The notes beneath the pieces were generated by a model, which ran no database searches, was not told where the DNA came from, and saw only the letters and a program-made list of their open reading frames with translations. Both the position numbers and the translations under genes were made by a program. DNA of 5,901 bases from Chloroflexota bacterium. Its GTDB lineage: Bacteria; Chloroflexota; Dehalococcoidia; SM23-28-2; RBG-16-64-32. The stretch lies in the NCBI GenBank assembly GCA_005880055.1, contig VBJS01000074.1, forward strand, positions 1 through 5,901, in the 5' to 3' direction. Positions 1 to 5,438 of the stretch are shown here, one piece after another; positions within the stretch are counted from its first letter, which is position 1; every line of letters begins with the position of its first letter.

Positions 1-798
1 GCAGTCCTCGAGGACCACTCGTGGGCCGCCGTAGATCTCGACGCCGCCGTTATTGCTGGCCGTGCAGCCGCGCACAATGCTGCTATCGCCGACGTCAATA
101 CCGTTGCCCGCCGTGCCGCCGCCATCCGCAACACAGTCTTCCAGCGTGTCCCTTTGGGAGCCATAGATCTCGGTTCCTCCGTTGCTCGTCGCAACAACTT
201 GAGTGACATTGGTGTCGTTGCCCGCGGCAATGCCCACGCCGGCATTGCCGGTGGACACGCAGTTGATGATGCGGCTCTGAGTGCCCACCTGTATCCCGGC
301 GTTTGCGCTGGTGGAGGTCTCCACGCGGCAGTTGCTGACGGCGGCCCTCCCGCCGAAAAAGATTCCCGCCCCGTTTGAAATAAGGTTGACGTGGTCAGCC
401 ACGCCACCGACCCTGATCCCGGTAGTCGTCACGCCGTAACTCGGCCAGTTACGGATGGTGCCGTTGAGGACCGTCAGGCCGTTCTGCGTCCCATTGATGC
501 CGCTGACCGCGCCCGGGACGCCAACAAGCTCGAACCCCTGGAGATCAATCGTCACATTCTCGACGTTGACGGTGATGCCGCTCTGGCCGCTGACACCCGT
601 GAGGTTGCTGGTCAGCACGTACGATCCCGGCTGGCTGATCGTGAACGGCAGCGAGGTGATCACCGTCTTCCCCGTCGAGCCGGGCGGCCCCGTGGGATCC
701 AGCGGGCCGCCGCGCACGACACCGGCCAGCGCCGCGATGAGCGCAAGGCTTACCGCTATCGCTATTCCCCAGCCGAGCTTGTCTCTAATCGCCATCAT
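1..798 (-). CDS. Right-handed parallel beta-helix repeat protein, partial (C-terminus off the left edge)
   Basis: This frame is open for 266 codons from the ATG at 798 to the window edge, so the 3' end is missing. Residues 1-5 carry a short charged start and about 9-28 form one hydrophobic segment (GWGIAIAVSLALIAALAGVV), read as a signal peptide or N-terminal anchor; the product should be exported. Residues 44-115 resemble the opening of many bacterial beta-helix proteins (SLPFTISQPGSYVLTSNLTG, then NVTIDLQGFELVG). From about 145 onward there are Gly/Asn-rich coils of 21-23 residues, each starting GI or EI and often holding a central Cys (NCRV, NCVS, EDCV, RGCT, EDC). This is the pattern of a parallel beta-helix of the pectate-lyase-like or NosD-like class. 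No catalytic residues can be assigned, so adhesion, surface or carbohydrate-binding roles are all possible. The start is set by GGAGG at 807-811, 8 nt upstream. The gene follows the LuxR-type regulator on the same strand and may be its target; that is inference. Confidence 0.85.
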   Translation of the reverse strand, partial: MMAIRDKLGWGIAIAVSLALIAALAGVVRGGPLDPTGPPGSTGKTVITSLPFTISQPGSYVLTSNLTGVSGQSGITVNVENVTIDLQGFELVGVPGAVSGINGTQNGLTVLNGTIRNWPSYGVTTTGIRVGGVADHVNLISNGAGIFFGGRAAVSNCRVETSTSANAGIQVGTQSRIINCVSTGNAGVGIAAGNDTNVTQVVATSNGGTEIYGSQRDTLEDCVADGGGTAGNGIDVGDSSIVRGCTASNNGGVEIYGGPRVVLEDC

Positions 799-806
799 CT
801 TGATTG

Positions 807-811
807 CCTCC
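807..811 (-). promoter_or_regulatory. Shine-Dalgarno of the beta-helix gene
   Basis: On the minus strand GGAGG lies 8 nt before the first of two consecutive ATG codons (798 and 795). It supports the start at 798 and so the reality of this edge-truncated gene. Confidence 0.7.
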
Positions 812-911
812 AGACGCCGGGGGCCGCCAAGTCCTCGCCGGTCGGCGGGGGTCCGGCGATCCCCGGTTGGAGTTGAGTATCGGCGGCGTCACGGCAAGCC
901 CGCATCGCCGG

Positions 912-923
912 AAATGCGCATTT
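912..923. promoter_or_regulatory. Perfect 12-bp palindrome, possible operator, in the 799-1004 gap
   Basis: AAATGCGCATTT is its own reverse complement. It is a small AT-bearing island in a GC-rich gap, about 114 bp upstream of the beta-helix start. Its symmetry suits a dimeric regulator, but no factor can be named. The rest of the 206-bp gap shows no convincing promoter hexamer pair, no T-tailed terminator and no small gene. Confidence 0.35.
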
Positions 924-1004
924 GTGTGACGACTTATTGAGGCGGGGAGACGCTGCCTCCAAGGGAGAGGTCGGCGGGGATGGCGTTGAATGCGTAGATG
1001 GCGG

Positions 1005-2066
1005 TCAGGCGAGACCGTGCTTGAAGGCGTACGCGGTCGCCTCTGCCCTGCCGCCGGCGCCGGTCTTGCCGTAAATGTTCGTAACGTGGCGGGCAACGGT
1101 CCGTTCGCTCAGGACGAGCTCATTCGCGATCTCGCGGTTGCTCCTGCCGGCCGCCACGAGCCGCAACACCTCGACCTCGCGTGGCCTCAGGCCGTCCGGG
1201 TAGTAACCAGGGGCCGGCGTTGACCCGAGGAATTGATGGATACGCTTCAGCACCGCCTCGGCATCCCCCTGGAACGGCGATCGCCAGGGACCTTCCATCA
1301 TAGCCAGCTCAGCGTTTGGGATCTGCGCGGCCAGCTCCTTGGCCATCTCTGCAGTCAGCACGTGGCTCTCCATGCGATGCATTACCATAGTGGGTACCTG
1401 CAGGCGCGGCAGCAGATCGGTGACGTCGATGCCCCGCAGTCCGTCCGTCGCGGCCCGGTAGCCGTGCGGCGACAGCGAATTGGTAAGGTAATACGTGTAC
1501 CATTGGGCCTCTTTGCCGCCTGCCCACTCGGTCCCCCGGTACCCCTCAAGGTTGGAGAACATCTCCCAGTCCTTCTCGATCAGCGACCAGGCCGCCTGCA
1601 CTCGAGGTGACTCGCTGTAATCCGAGGACCTGGCATAGGAACACCACAGGATGAGGTGCGAGACGCGGTCGGGATTGCGAACGGCATAGCTGATGTAAGC
1701 GGGACCGAGGTGCCCGAAGGCGAACAACGCGAAGCGATCCAGCCGCAATCGCGCTACGACAGCTTCAAGGTCGAGGATTTGCGCCTCCAGGGTGTAGTCC
1801 GTCACCTCGCGGTCGGATAGGCCGGAGCCGCGGCCGTCATAGCGCAGCAACTTGTATTTGCTCGCGAGCGACATGAGGTATGAGCGGCAGTACGGGTTGC
1901 GCCACTCGATGCGCAGGTGGCCGAGCGGCCATGGCGGCGAGTGGACAAGTGGCCAGCCGTCCCCGACGACGTAATAAGCGATGCCGACGCCGTCGCGCGT
2001 GCGTGTCATGCGGACCGGCGGCTCGGGGGCTACGTCCGCCGCTGACTGTGTCGCCTCTTCGTCCAT
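1005..2066 (-). CDS. Alpha/beta-hydrolase-fold sensor fused to a LuxR-type HTH domain; likely transcriptional regulator
   Basis: The protein is 353 residues counted from the ATG at 2066. Residues 20-285 match the alpha/beta-hydrolase fold: RDGVGIAYYVVGDG near the start, LLRYDGRGSGLSD (74-86) and GPAYISYAVRNPDRVSHLILW (121-141). Residues about 292-353 are a LuxR/GerE helix-turn-helix: LRPREVEVLRLVAAGRSNREIANEL followed by SERTVARHVTNIYGKTGAGGRAEA. This pairing is known in bacterial regulators where the hydrolase domain is thought to sense a small molecule. The nucleophile elbow, normally GxSxG before GP, reads AFGHLGP with Gly118 in place of Ser. The acid position reads MESHV (Ser234), and the His position reads GPWRSPF (Arg262). 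The alignment is by eye, but no Ser lies in the elbow under any reasonable alignment. A cytosolic DNA-binding sensor is therefore more likely than an enzyme. An in-frame TTG at 2105 would add 13 residues; neither start has a Shine-Dalgarno sequence, and ATG is preferred because family similarity begins after it. Confidence 0.88.
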   Translation of the reverse strand: MDEEATQSAADVAPEPPVRMTRTRDGVGIAYYVVGDGWPLVHSPPWPLGHLRIEWRNPYCRSYLMSLASKYKLLRYDGRGSGLSDREVTDYTLEAQILDLEAVVARLRLDRFALFAFGHLGPAYISYAVRNPDRVSHLILWCSYARSSDYSESPRVQAAWSLIEKDWEMFSNLEGYRGTEWAGGKEAQWYTYYLTNSLSPHGYRAATDGLRGIDVTDLLPRLQVPTMVMHRMESHVLTAEMAKELAAQIPNAELAMMEGPWRSPFQGDAEAVLKRIHQFLGSTPAPGYYPDGLRPREVEVLRLVAAGRSNREIANELVLSERTVARHVTNIYGKTGAGGRAEATAYAFKHGLA

Positions 2067-2138
2067 GGCTTCGATTCTAACGCGGGGACGGGCAGAATCT
2101 GCCAAGCGCGACTTATTTTTTCGCGCGTCGCGGCGCCG

Positions 2139-2167
2139 ATTAGGCCATTCCGCGCGTAACCTGTCAA
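2139..2167 (-). promoter_or_regulatory. Candidate sigma70 promoter of the hydrolase-LuxR gene
   Basis: On the minus strand a perfect -35 box TTGACA (2167-2162) is followed after exactly 17 bp by CCTAAT (2144-2139), which matches 4 of 6 bases of the -10 consensus. Transcription would begin near 2132, giving a leader of about 66 nt to the ATG at 2066. Hexamer matches and spacing were read directly; activity is inferred. Confidence 0.5.
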
Positions 2168-2245
2168 TACGGCCGCATGGCCCGGCAAGCCGATCGTGGA
2201 AGAAACGGTGAACGAAGCGGTAACCGGGATGGTGCCATTTCCTCC

Positions 2246-2274
2246 TTGCTCTAATAGAACATATGTCCTATTCT
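2246..2274 (+). promoter_or_regulatory. Weak plus-strand promoter candidate overlapping the LexA-like palindrome
   Basis: TTGCTC (2246-2251) and TATTCT (2269-2274) are 17 bp apart and match 3/6 and 4/6 consensus bases. The spacer holds almost all of the 20-bp palindrome at 2253-2272, an arrangement expected for a repressed promoter. It points toward the capsid gene, whose start lies about 200 bp downstream. Confidence 0.35.
2253..2272. promoter_or_regulatory. 20-bp near-perfect palindrome resembling a LexA (SOS) box
   Basis: AATAGAACATATGTCCTATT has 9 of 10 complementary pairs; only A2258/C2267 fails. The core GAACATATGTCC differs by one base from GAACATATGTTC, a form of the GAAC-N4-GTTC box bound by LexA in Bacillus, actinobacteria and several other phyla. 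The match is visible in the sequence; LexA binding is inferred. Another dimeric repressor, such as a phage repressor, is the main alternative. Confidence 0.5.
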
Positions 2275-2285
2275 GCGGCTAACAC

Positions 2286-2341
2286 AGGGGCAGGAGCCGG
2301 GTGGTTGTGGCGGCGGTTCGTGGCGGAGCGCTCCTGCCCCT
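2286..2341. repeat. Inverted repeat, 12-bp perfect arms
   Basis: AGGGGCAGGAGC (2286-2297) is exactly complementary to GCTCCTGCCCCT (2330-2341) around a 32-nt G-rich loop. It is not followed by a T-run, so it does not look like an intrinsic terminator. It lies in the leader between the LexA-like site and the capsid gene, and could be a mobile hairpin repeat or an RNA structure. Confidence 0.6.
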
Positions 2342-2366
2342 CTTCCGCCCCTCCCCGCCTCAGAAG

Positions 2367-2453
2367 GTGCCAGGTACGAGGTGCGAGATGTTAGCAGCAG
2401 CGCCGCCTGCGGGGCGGCCAACCGACTAACACCTGGCACCTAACACCTCACAC
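2367..2453. repeat. Opposed heptanucleotide arrays (GTGNNAG left, CTNNCAC right)
   Basis: Four 7-bp units at 2367-2394 (GTGCCAG, GTACGAG, GTGCGAG, ATGTTAG) face four at 2426-2453 (CTAACAC, CTGGCAC, CTAACAC, CTCACAC). The right units are approximate reverse complements of the left; GTGCCAG/CTGGCAC is exact. A small GCCGCC/GGCGGC hairpin (2402-2418) sits between them. The whole could fold as one long imperfect hairpin that stops just before the capsid Shine-Dalgarno. Heptanucleotide tracts recall the STRR repeats known in cyanobacteria. Confidence 0.65.
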
Positions 2454-2457
2454 CTAG

Positions 2458-2464
2458 AAGGAGG
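2458..2464 (+). promoter_or_regulatory. Strong Shine-Dalgarno of the capsid gene
   Basis: AAGGAGG is followed by a 6-nt gap and the ATG at 2471. It fixes the original capsid start at 2471 and shows that the GTG at 2646 is not the natural one. Confidence 0.8.
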
Positions 2465-2470
2465 TTCCCG

Positions 2471-3308
2471 ATGGCCCTTACCCTCGCCGAGGCGGCGAAA
2501 CTCTCCAACGACGTCCTGCTCACGGGCGTCGTGGAGACGATCCAACGGGCTGACGTACAACCGGGAGAACGCGGCGCCCTCCGCGGCCTTCTTCGATGTC
2601 GGCGACACCTGGACGGAATCAACGCCTACATTCACCCAGCTTACCGTGACCCTCAAGATCATGGGCGGCGACGCGGACATCGATAACTTCCTGATCGCAA
2701 CACGGTCCAACCTCCAGGACCTGGAGACGGCCGTCGTCCAGCTGAAGGCGAAGGCCGTGCGGCAGCTCTTCGAGCAGACGTTCGTCACCGGCGATGTAAC
2801 CGCCAACGCGAAGTCCTTCGACGGGCTCGATAAACTCTGCGACCCGGCGCAGGCGGTCTCCATGGGCGCAAACGGCGCCTCTCTCACGCTGGATAAGCTG
2901 GACGAGTTGATCGACACGGTAAAGGGCGGCAAGCCGGACCTGCTCGTGATGAGCCGGCGCTCCCGCCGCAGCGTCAACAAGCTGGCCCGCACTTCCGGCT
3001 CCTTCCTCGAGGCCGACCGCGACGAGTTCGGCCAGATGCTCCAGTTCTACGACGGCGTCCCGATCGGCGTCTCCGATTACATCGCGGACAACCTGACGGT
3101 CGGGACCAGCACCGACTGCTCGGTGATCTACGCCTTCCAGATGGGCGAGGGCGCGCTCTCCGGTCTCACCTCGCCCGGTGGCCTCCAGATCGAGCGCGTC
3201 GGCAGCCTGGAGACGAAGGACGCCACACGCACACGCATCAAGTGGTACGGCTCCCTGGCGCTCTTCAACACCCTGAAGCTGGCCCGCCTTACCGGGGTGC
3301 GGCCGTAA
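2471..3308 (+). pseudogene. Phage major capsid protein gene, frameshifted with apparent internal deletion
   Basis: The gene starts at ATG 2471 behind AAGGAGG. The N-terminus MALTLAEAAKLSNDVLLTGV and then VETIQ is the typical opening of a HK97-fold-like phage major capsid family. At about 2545-2552 the coding frame moves: from CTG 2550 the next frame reads LTYNRENAAPSAAFFDVGDT and then WTESTPTFTQLTVTLKIMGG, joining the main capsid body without a stop to TAA 3306-3308. In relatives as I remember them, some 20 residues separate the VETI and LTYNRE motifs; here they nearly touch, so a deletion of 3n+2 bp is the simplest explanation. Left in its starting frame, translation ends at 2686 after 71 residues, about 45 of them unrelated. 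The combined readable product is about 278 residues, against roughly 300 expected. It could be a decayed prophage gene or an assembly/sequencing error; the single clean junction with otherwise intact coding favours a recent event. Confidence 0.8.
2646..3308 (+). CDS. Main open frame of the phage major capsid protein (body and C-terminus)
   Basis: From GTG 2646 this frame gives 220 residues; without requiring a start codon its capsid similarity begins at 2550. Residues 6-60 (MGGDADIDNF, TRSNLQDLETAVVQLKAKAV, FVTGD, FDGLD) and 72-108 (SMGANGASLTLDKLDELID, TVKGGKPDLLVMSRRSRR) are hallmark stretches. They are followed by YDGVPIGVSDYI (135-146) and ERVGSLETKDATRTRIKWYG (183-202), ending ARLTGVRP. 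The protein would be the shell subunit of a virion head. No Shine-Dalgarno precedes 2646, and a start there would lack the N-terminal arm and E-loop region, so an independent product would probably not assemble. No prohead protease or portal gene is next to it in the window. Confidence 0.7.
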   Translation: MTLKIMGGDADIDNFLIATRSNLQDLETAVVQLKAKAVRQLFEQTFVTGDVTANAKSFDGLDKLCDPAQAVSMGANGASLTLDKLDELIDTVKGGKPDLLVMSRRSRRSVNKLARTSGSFLEADRDEFGQMLQFYDGVPIGVSDYIADNLTVGTSTDCSVIYAFQMGEGALSGLTSPGGLQIERVGSLETKDATRTRIKWYGSLALFNTLKLARLTGVRP

Positions 3309-3321
3309 AGCGTTCGTGGCC

Positions 3322-3421
3322 GTAGGGGCGAACCGTCCACTGATACGGCAAGCCGGTCCGGCTGCAGACCTACGTCTCTCAACCGTATATCCGGCCGATA
3401 GCGTGGACGGCTCGCCCCTAC
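3322..3421. repeat. MITE/REP-like element with 19-bp inverted ends headed GTAGGGGCG
   Basis: The left arm at 3322-3340 (GTAGGGGCGAACCGTCCAC) and right arm at 3403-3421 are inverted copies with 18 of 19 bases matching (A3332/C3411 mispair), around a 62-bp core. The core adds a short inner pair (ATACGG/CCGTAT). The element begins 13 bp after the capsid stop and fills most of the gap. No direct repeats are seen at its edges and it encodes nothing. Confidence 0.7.
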
Positions 3422-3422
3422 A

Positions 3423-3450
3423 ACGACACCTAACACCTAACACCTAACAT
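3423..3450 (+). repeat. CTAACAC heptad array running into the start codon of the fibre gene
   Basis: Four consecutive 7-bp units (ACGACAC, CTAACAC, CTAACAC, CTAACAT) occupy 3423-3450. The last two bases of the last unit are the A and T of the ATG at 3449. The same unit occurs upstream of the capsid gene at 2426-2453. The array leaves no room for a Shine-Dalgarno sequence. Confidence 0.75.
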
Positions 3451-5239
3451 GACTCTCCTCAAGCGCGGCATCATCAAGTCCTACGACGCAACGGCGCACC
3501 GGGCGTCCGTCCAGATGGCCGGCTCGCTCTCGGTCTGGCTCGATGGCCTGGCCGTCGCTACGGACATCAGCGCGGGCGAGGTCATCCCCGGCCGCCAGTG
3601 CACGGTCCTCCTCTTCACCGACGACAATCCTGACGATGCGGTGATCATTACCGTACACGGCGCCGTCCCGGGCGGCGGCGGAGGCGCAGGCGGCTCCGGT
3701 GGAACGCTGGATCAGGCATACGACTTCGGCGGACCGGGCGCCGGCCGCACGATCTTCGCCACCGACGGCGCCATCAGCGTGCAGGACGCCGACGGAGACG
3801 CCAACCCGAACCTGGAATTGACCCGGGCGAGCACGACGCTGCCGGCGCTGGGCATCGGGGTGGCCGGCGAGGCCAACTACCGCTTCCGCGCCCGCACGGA
3901 CGGACGCCTTGAGTGGGGAGCGGGCGGCGCCGCCGCCGCCGATACCTTCCTGGAACGGGCGAGCGCTGCGGTCCTGGGAATACCGGGCAGCCTGTCCACG
4001 CTGCGCGTCGACCAGGTCGAGGGCTATACCGCCTCTCCGGCCCGCGTCCACCTCTCGCGCGGCGCCTTCGTCGAGAAGCTGACGCAGTGGAAGAGCTCGA
4101 CCGCCGGCGTCGTCGCTAACAGCATTACAGCCGATACCGCTTATGTACTCGTCGACACCGGCGGCGGGGCGCAAGTCCTCAACACCGTGGGCGTAACCGG
4201 CGGATACGTCTTCGAGGGCGATGTCATCCTCCTCGGCAAGACCGACGACGCCAACTCCGTCACCCTTACCCACAACCCCGCCGGCGGCGCCGGCACTTTC
4301 CGTTGCATCGGCGGGGCCAACATCGTGCTTGCAAGCAGCCAGGACTTCGCCTTCCTCATCCGGCGGGGCAGCGTCTGGCTGGCCGGCACGTTCCAGGGCG
4401 GCACCGCCGGCAAGTACGCCCACAGCGCGCTCACCGGCCTCACGGCCGGCGACGATCATTCCCAGTACCTGCTTCTCGCCGGCCGCGGCGGGCAGACAGT
4501 CAGCGACTCCCTCGGCGTCGGCACCGTCGCCCCCTATGCCAACGTCTACCTGGCGGTCGGCAACCAGGGGAGCGTGAACTCGACAACCGGCTTGGTCGTA
4601 GACGTCGGTGGCTCTTCCGGGGCCGGCACCAACACGGTCACCGGCCTCGCCGGCCGCGCCATTGGTCGCGACGCCTCCACCACGCTTGCCTTCGGGCTGG
4701 ACTACCTGGCCGGCGCCAACGGCCAGTCACTGACCGAGGCCGACGCTATCCGGGCGGCGTCCATCATGCAGGGCGCCGGCAAGACGATCACCGACTTCTA
4801 CGGCCTGCGCGTGCGGCCGGGTACACTCCTCTCAGGGGCGATCACCAACAACTACGGAGTGCGCGTGGACGCCATGACCATCGGCTCGACGCTGCGCTGC
4901 CCGTTCTACGACGCGGGGACGACGGCCTCCGGAGACAACCGGGGCAACGTCTTCAAGAGCAATACCCAGTTCGCCTCGACGACGATGGCCTTCGGCGGCG
5001 GCGCCGGCGTCATCGGCATCGCCAACGCGACGACCGTCCCGACGACGAACCCGGCGGGCGGCGTCGTCCTCTACGCCGAGGCCGGCCAGTTGAAGATGCG
5101 GGGCGCCGGCGGCAATATCGCCATCCTGCCTGATCCCGCGCCCTCCGTCACCGGCTCGCGCGGCGGCAACGCGGCGCTGGCCTCGCTGCTCACGCAGCTG
5201 GCGGCGCTGGGCCACGTCGTCGATAACACAACGCCATAG
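3449..5239 (+). CDS. Phage tail-fibre / baseplate-like structural protein
   Basis: The product is 596 residues. Residues 1-72 (KRGIIKSYDATAHRASVQMA, then VIPGRQCTVLLFTDDNPDDA) resemble the small OB-like beta domain at the N-terminus of baseplate/spike proteins. A Gly-rich linker follows at 73-86 (VPGGGGGAGGSGG). Residues 87-320 are beta-rich with the Ala/Gly/Thr composition of fibre shafts. Residues 325-346 hold HSALTGLTAGDDHSQYLLLAGR, the DHxxY motif seen in many phage tail fibres. Residues 350-530 form further beta repeats, and 534-560 (NPAGGVVLYAEAGQLKMRGA, then GGNIAIL) resemble a C-terminal fibre knob. The last 27 residues (RGGNAALASLLTQLAALGHV) form a helix often found at the end of such proteins, perhaps for trimerisation. 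It has no signal peptide or membrane segment. The expected role is attachment of a phage or phage-like particle; the receptor is unknown. The start has no Shine-Dalgarno, but the domain pattern begins within the first residues, so 3449 is kept. Confidence 0.8.
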   Translation: MTLLKRGIIKSYDATAHRASVQMAGSLSVWLDGLAVATDISAGEVIPGRQCTVLLFTDDNPDDAVIITVHGAVPGGGGGAGGSGGTLDQAYDFGGPGAGRTIFATDGAISVQDADGDANPNLELTRASTTLPALGIGVAGEANYRFRARTDGRLEWGAGGAAAADTFLERASAAVLGIPGSLSTLRVDQVEGYTASPARVHLSRGAFVEKLTQWKSSTAGVVANSITADTAYVLVDTGGGAQVLNTVGVTGGYVFEGDVILLGKTDDANSVTLTHNPAGGAGTFRCIGGANIVLASSQDFAFLIRRGSVWLAGTFQGGTAGKYAHSALTGLTAGDDHSQYLLLAGRGGQTVSDSLGVGTVAPYANVYLAVGNQGSVNSTTGLVVDVGGSSGAGTNTVTGLAGRAIGRDASTTLAFGLDYLAGANGQSLTEADAIRAASIMQGAGKTITDFYGLRVRPGTLLSGAITNNYGVRVDAMTIGSTLRCPFYDAGTTASGDNRGNVFKSNTQFASTTMAFGGGAGVIGIANATTVPTTNPAGGVVLYAEAGQLKMRGAGGNIAILPDPAPSVTGSRGGNAALASLLTQLAALGHVVDNTTP

Positions 5240-5258
5240 GCGCGCTGCTTGCCGCGCC
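5239..5258. other. GC-rich stem-loop at the fibre stop codon
   Basis: GGCGCG (5239-5244, beginning at the last base of the TAG stop) pairs with CGCGCC (5253-5258) around an 8-nt loop. No T-run follows, so termination is doubtful; it may only stabilise the message end. Confidence 0.3.
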
Positions 5259-5261
5259 CGA

Positions 5262-5310
5262 GGAGCAAGGGGCAAATAGCGAGGAACCAGGAACAAGGAA
5301 CGGGGAACAG
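5262..5310 (+). repeat. Seven consecutive heptanucleotide repeats, GGAACNN type
   Basis: The tract divides without gaps into GGAGCAA, GGGGCAA, ATAGCGA, GGAACCA, GGAACAA, GGAACGG and GGAACAG, exactly 49 bp. The last four share GGAAC. It is a different sequence family from the CTAACAC arrays but has the same 7-bp period, and again lies between phage-type genes. Confidence 0.7.
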
Positions 5311-5312
5311 TC

Positions 5313-5408
5313 GTAGGGGCGCAGCACACCCCAAGGCCGGCATTACATGGGTGATTGAGGCGCCTCACCGATTACCCGGTAGCGCTTGGAGGGCCGGGTG
5401 CTGCGCCC
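5313..5408. repeat. Second inverted-repeat element headed GTAGGGGCG, with nested palindrome
   Basis: GGGCGCAGCAC (5317-5327) is exactly complementary to GTGCTGCGCCC (5398-5408). Almost concentric inside it is the perfect palindrome TGAGGCGCCTCA (5356-5367), flanked by GGGTGAT and ATTACCC with a 3-nt bulge, so about 96 nt could fold as one long hairpin. Its first nine bases equal those of the element at 3322. It ends 19 bp before the next Shine-Dalgarno. Confidence 0.65.
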
Positions 5409-5426
5409 AATCGCAGAACCAGAATC

Positions 5427-5433
5427 GAGGAGG
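5427..5433 (+). promoter_or_regulatory. Shine-Dalgarno of the 103-residue protein
   Basis: GAGGAGG lies 5 nt before ATG 5439. It selects this codon over upstream in-frame starts that would translate the hairpin repeat. Confidence 0.75.
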
Positions 5434-5438
5434 AACCA

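Noticed and set aside
391..940. Two overlapping 161-codon plus-strand frames
   Set aside because: Both are antisense to the beta-helix gene, whose signal segment, coil repeats and Shine-Dalgarno are convincing on the minus strand.
2426..2453. CRISPR-like array
   Set aside because: The units are 7 bp and contiguous with no spacers.
2535..2560. Programmed +1 frameshift in the capsid gene
   Set aside because: No slippery heptamer or known +1 site is visible, and motif spacing suggests missing residues, so deletion fits better.
2619..3443. 274-codon minus-strand open frame
   Set aside because: It lies opposite the recognisable capsid coding sequence and runs through the inverted repeat and heptads. 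It has no domain pattern.
3437..4459. 340-codon minus-strand open frame
   Set aside because: It is antisense to the fibre gene. Its Ala/Gly/Arg/Asp-rich product has no recognisable domain, as expected of a GC-rich shadow frame.
4303..5133. 276-codon plus-strand frame rich in Arg
   Set aside because: It is an alternate frame of the fibre gene with very high Arg content and no domain.
5239..5258. Intrinsic terminator after the fibre gene
   Set aside because: The stem is only 6 bp and no T-run follows.
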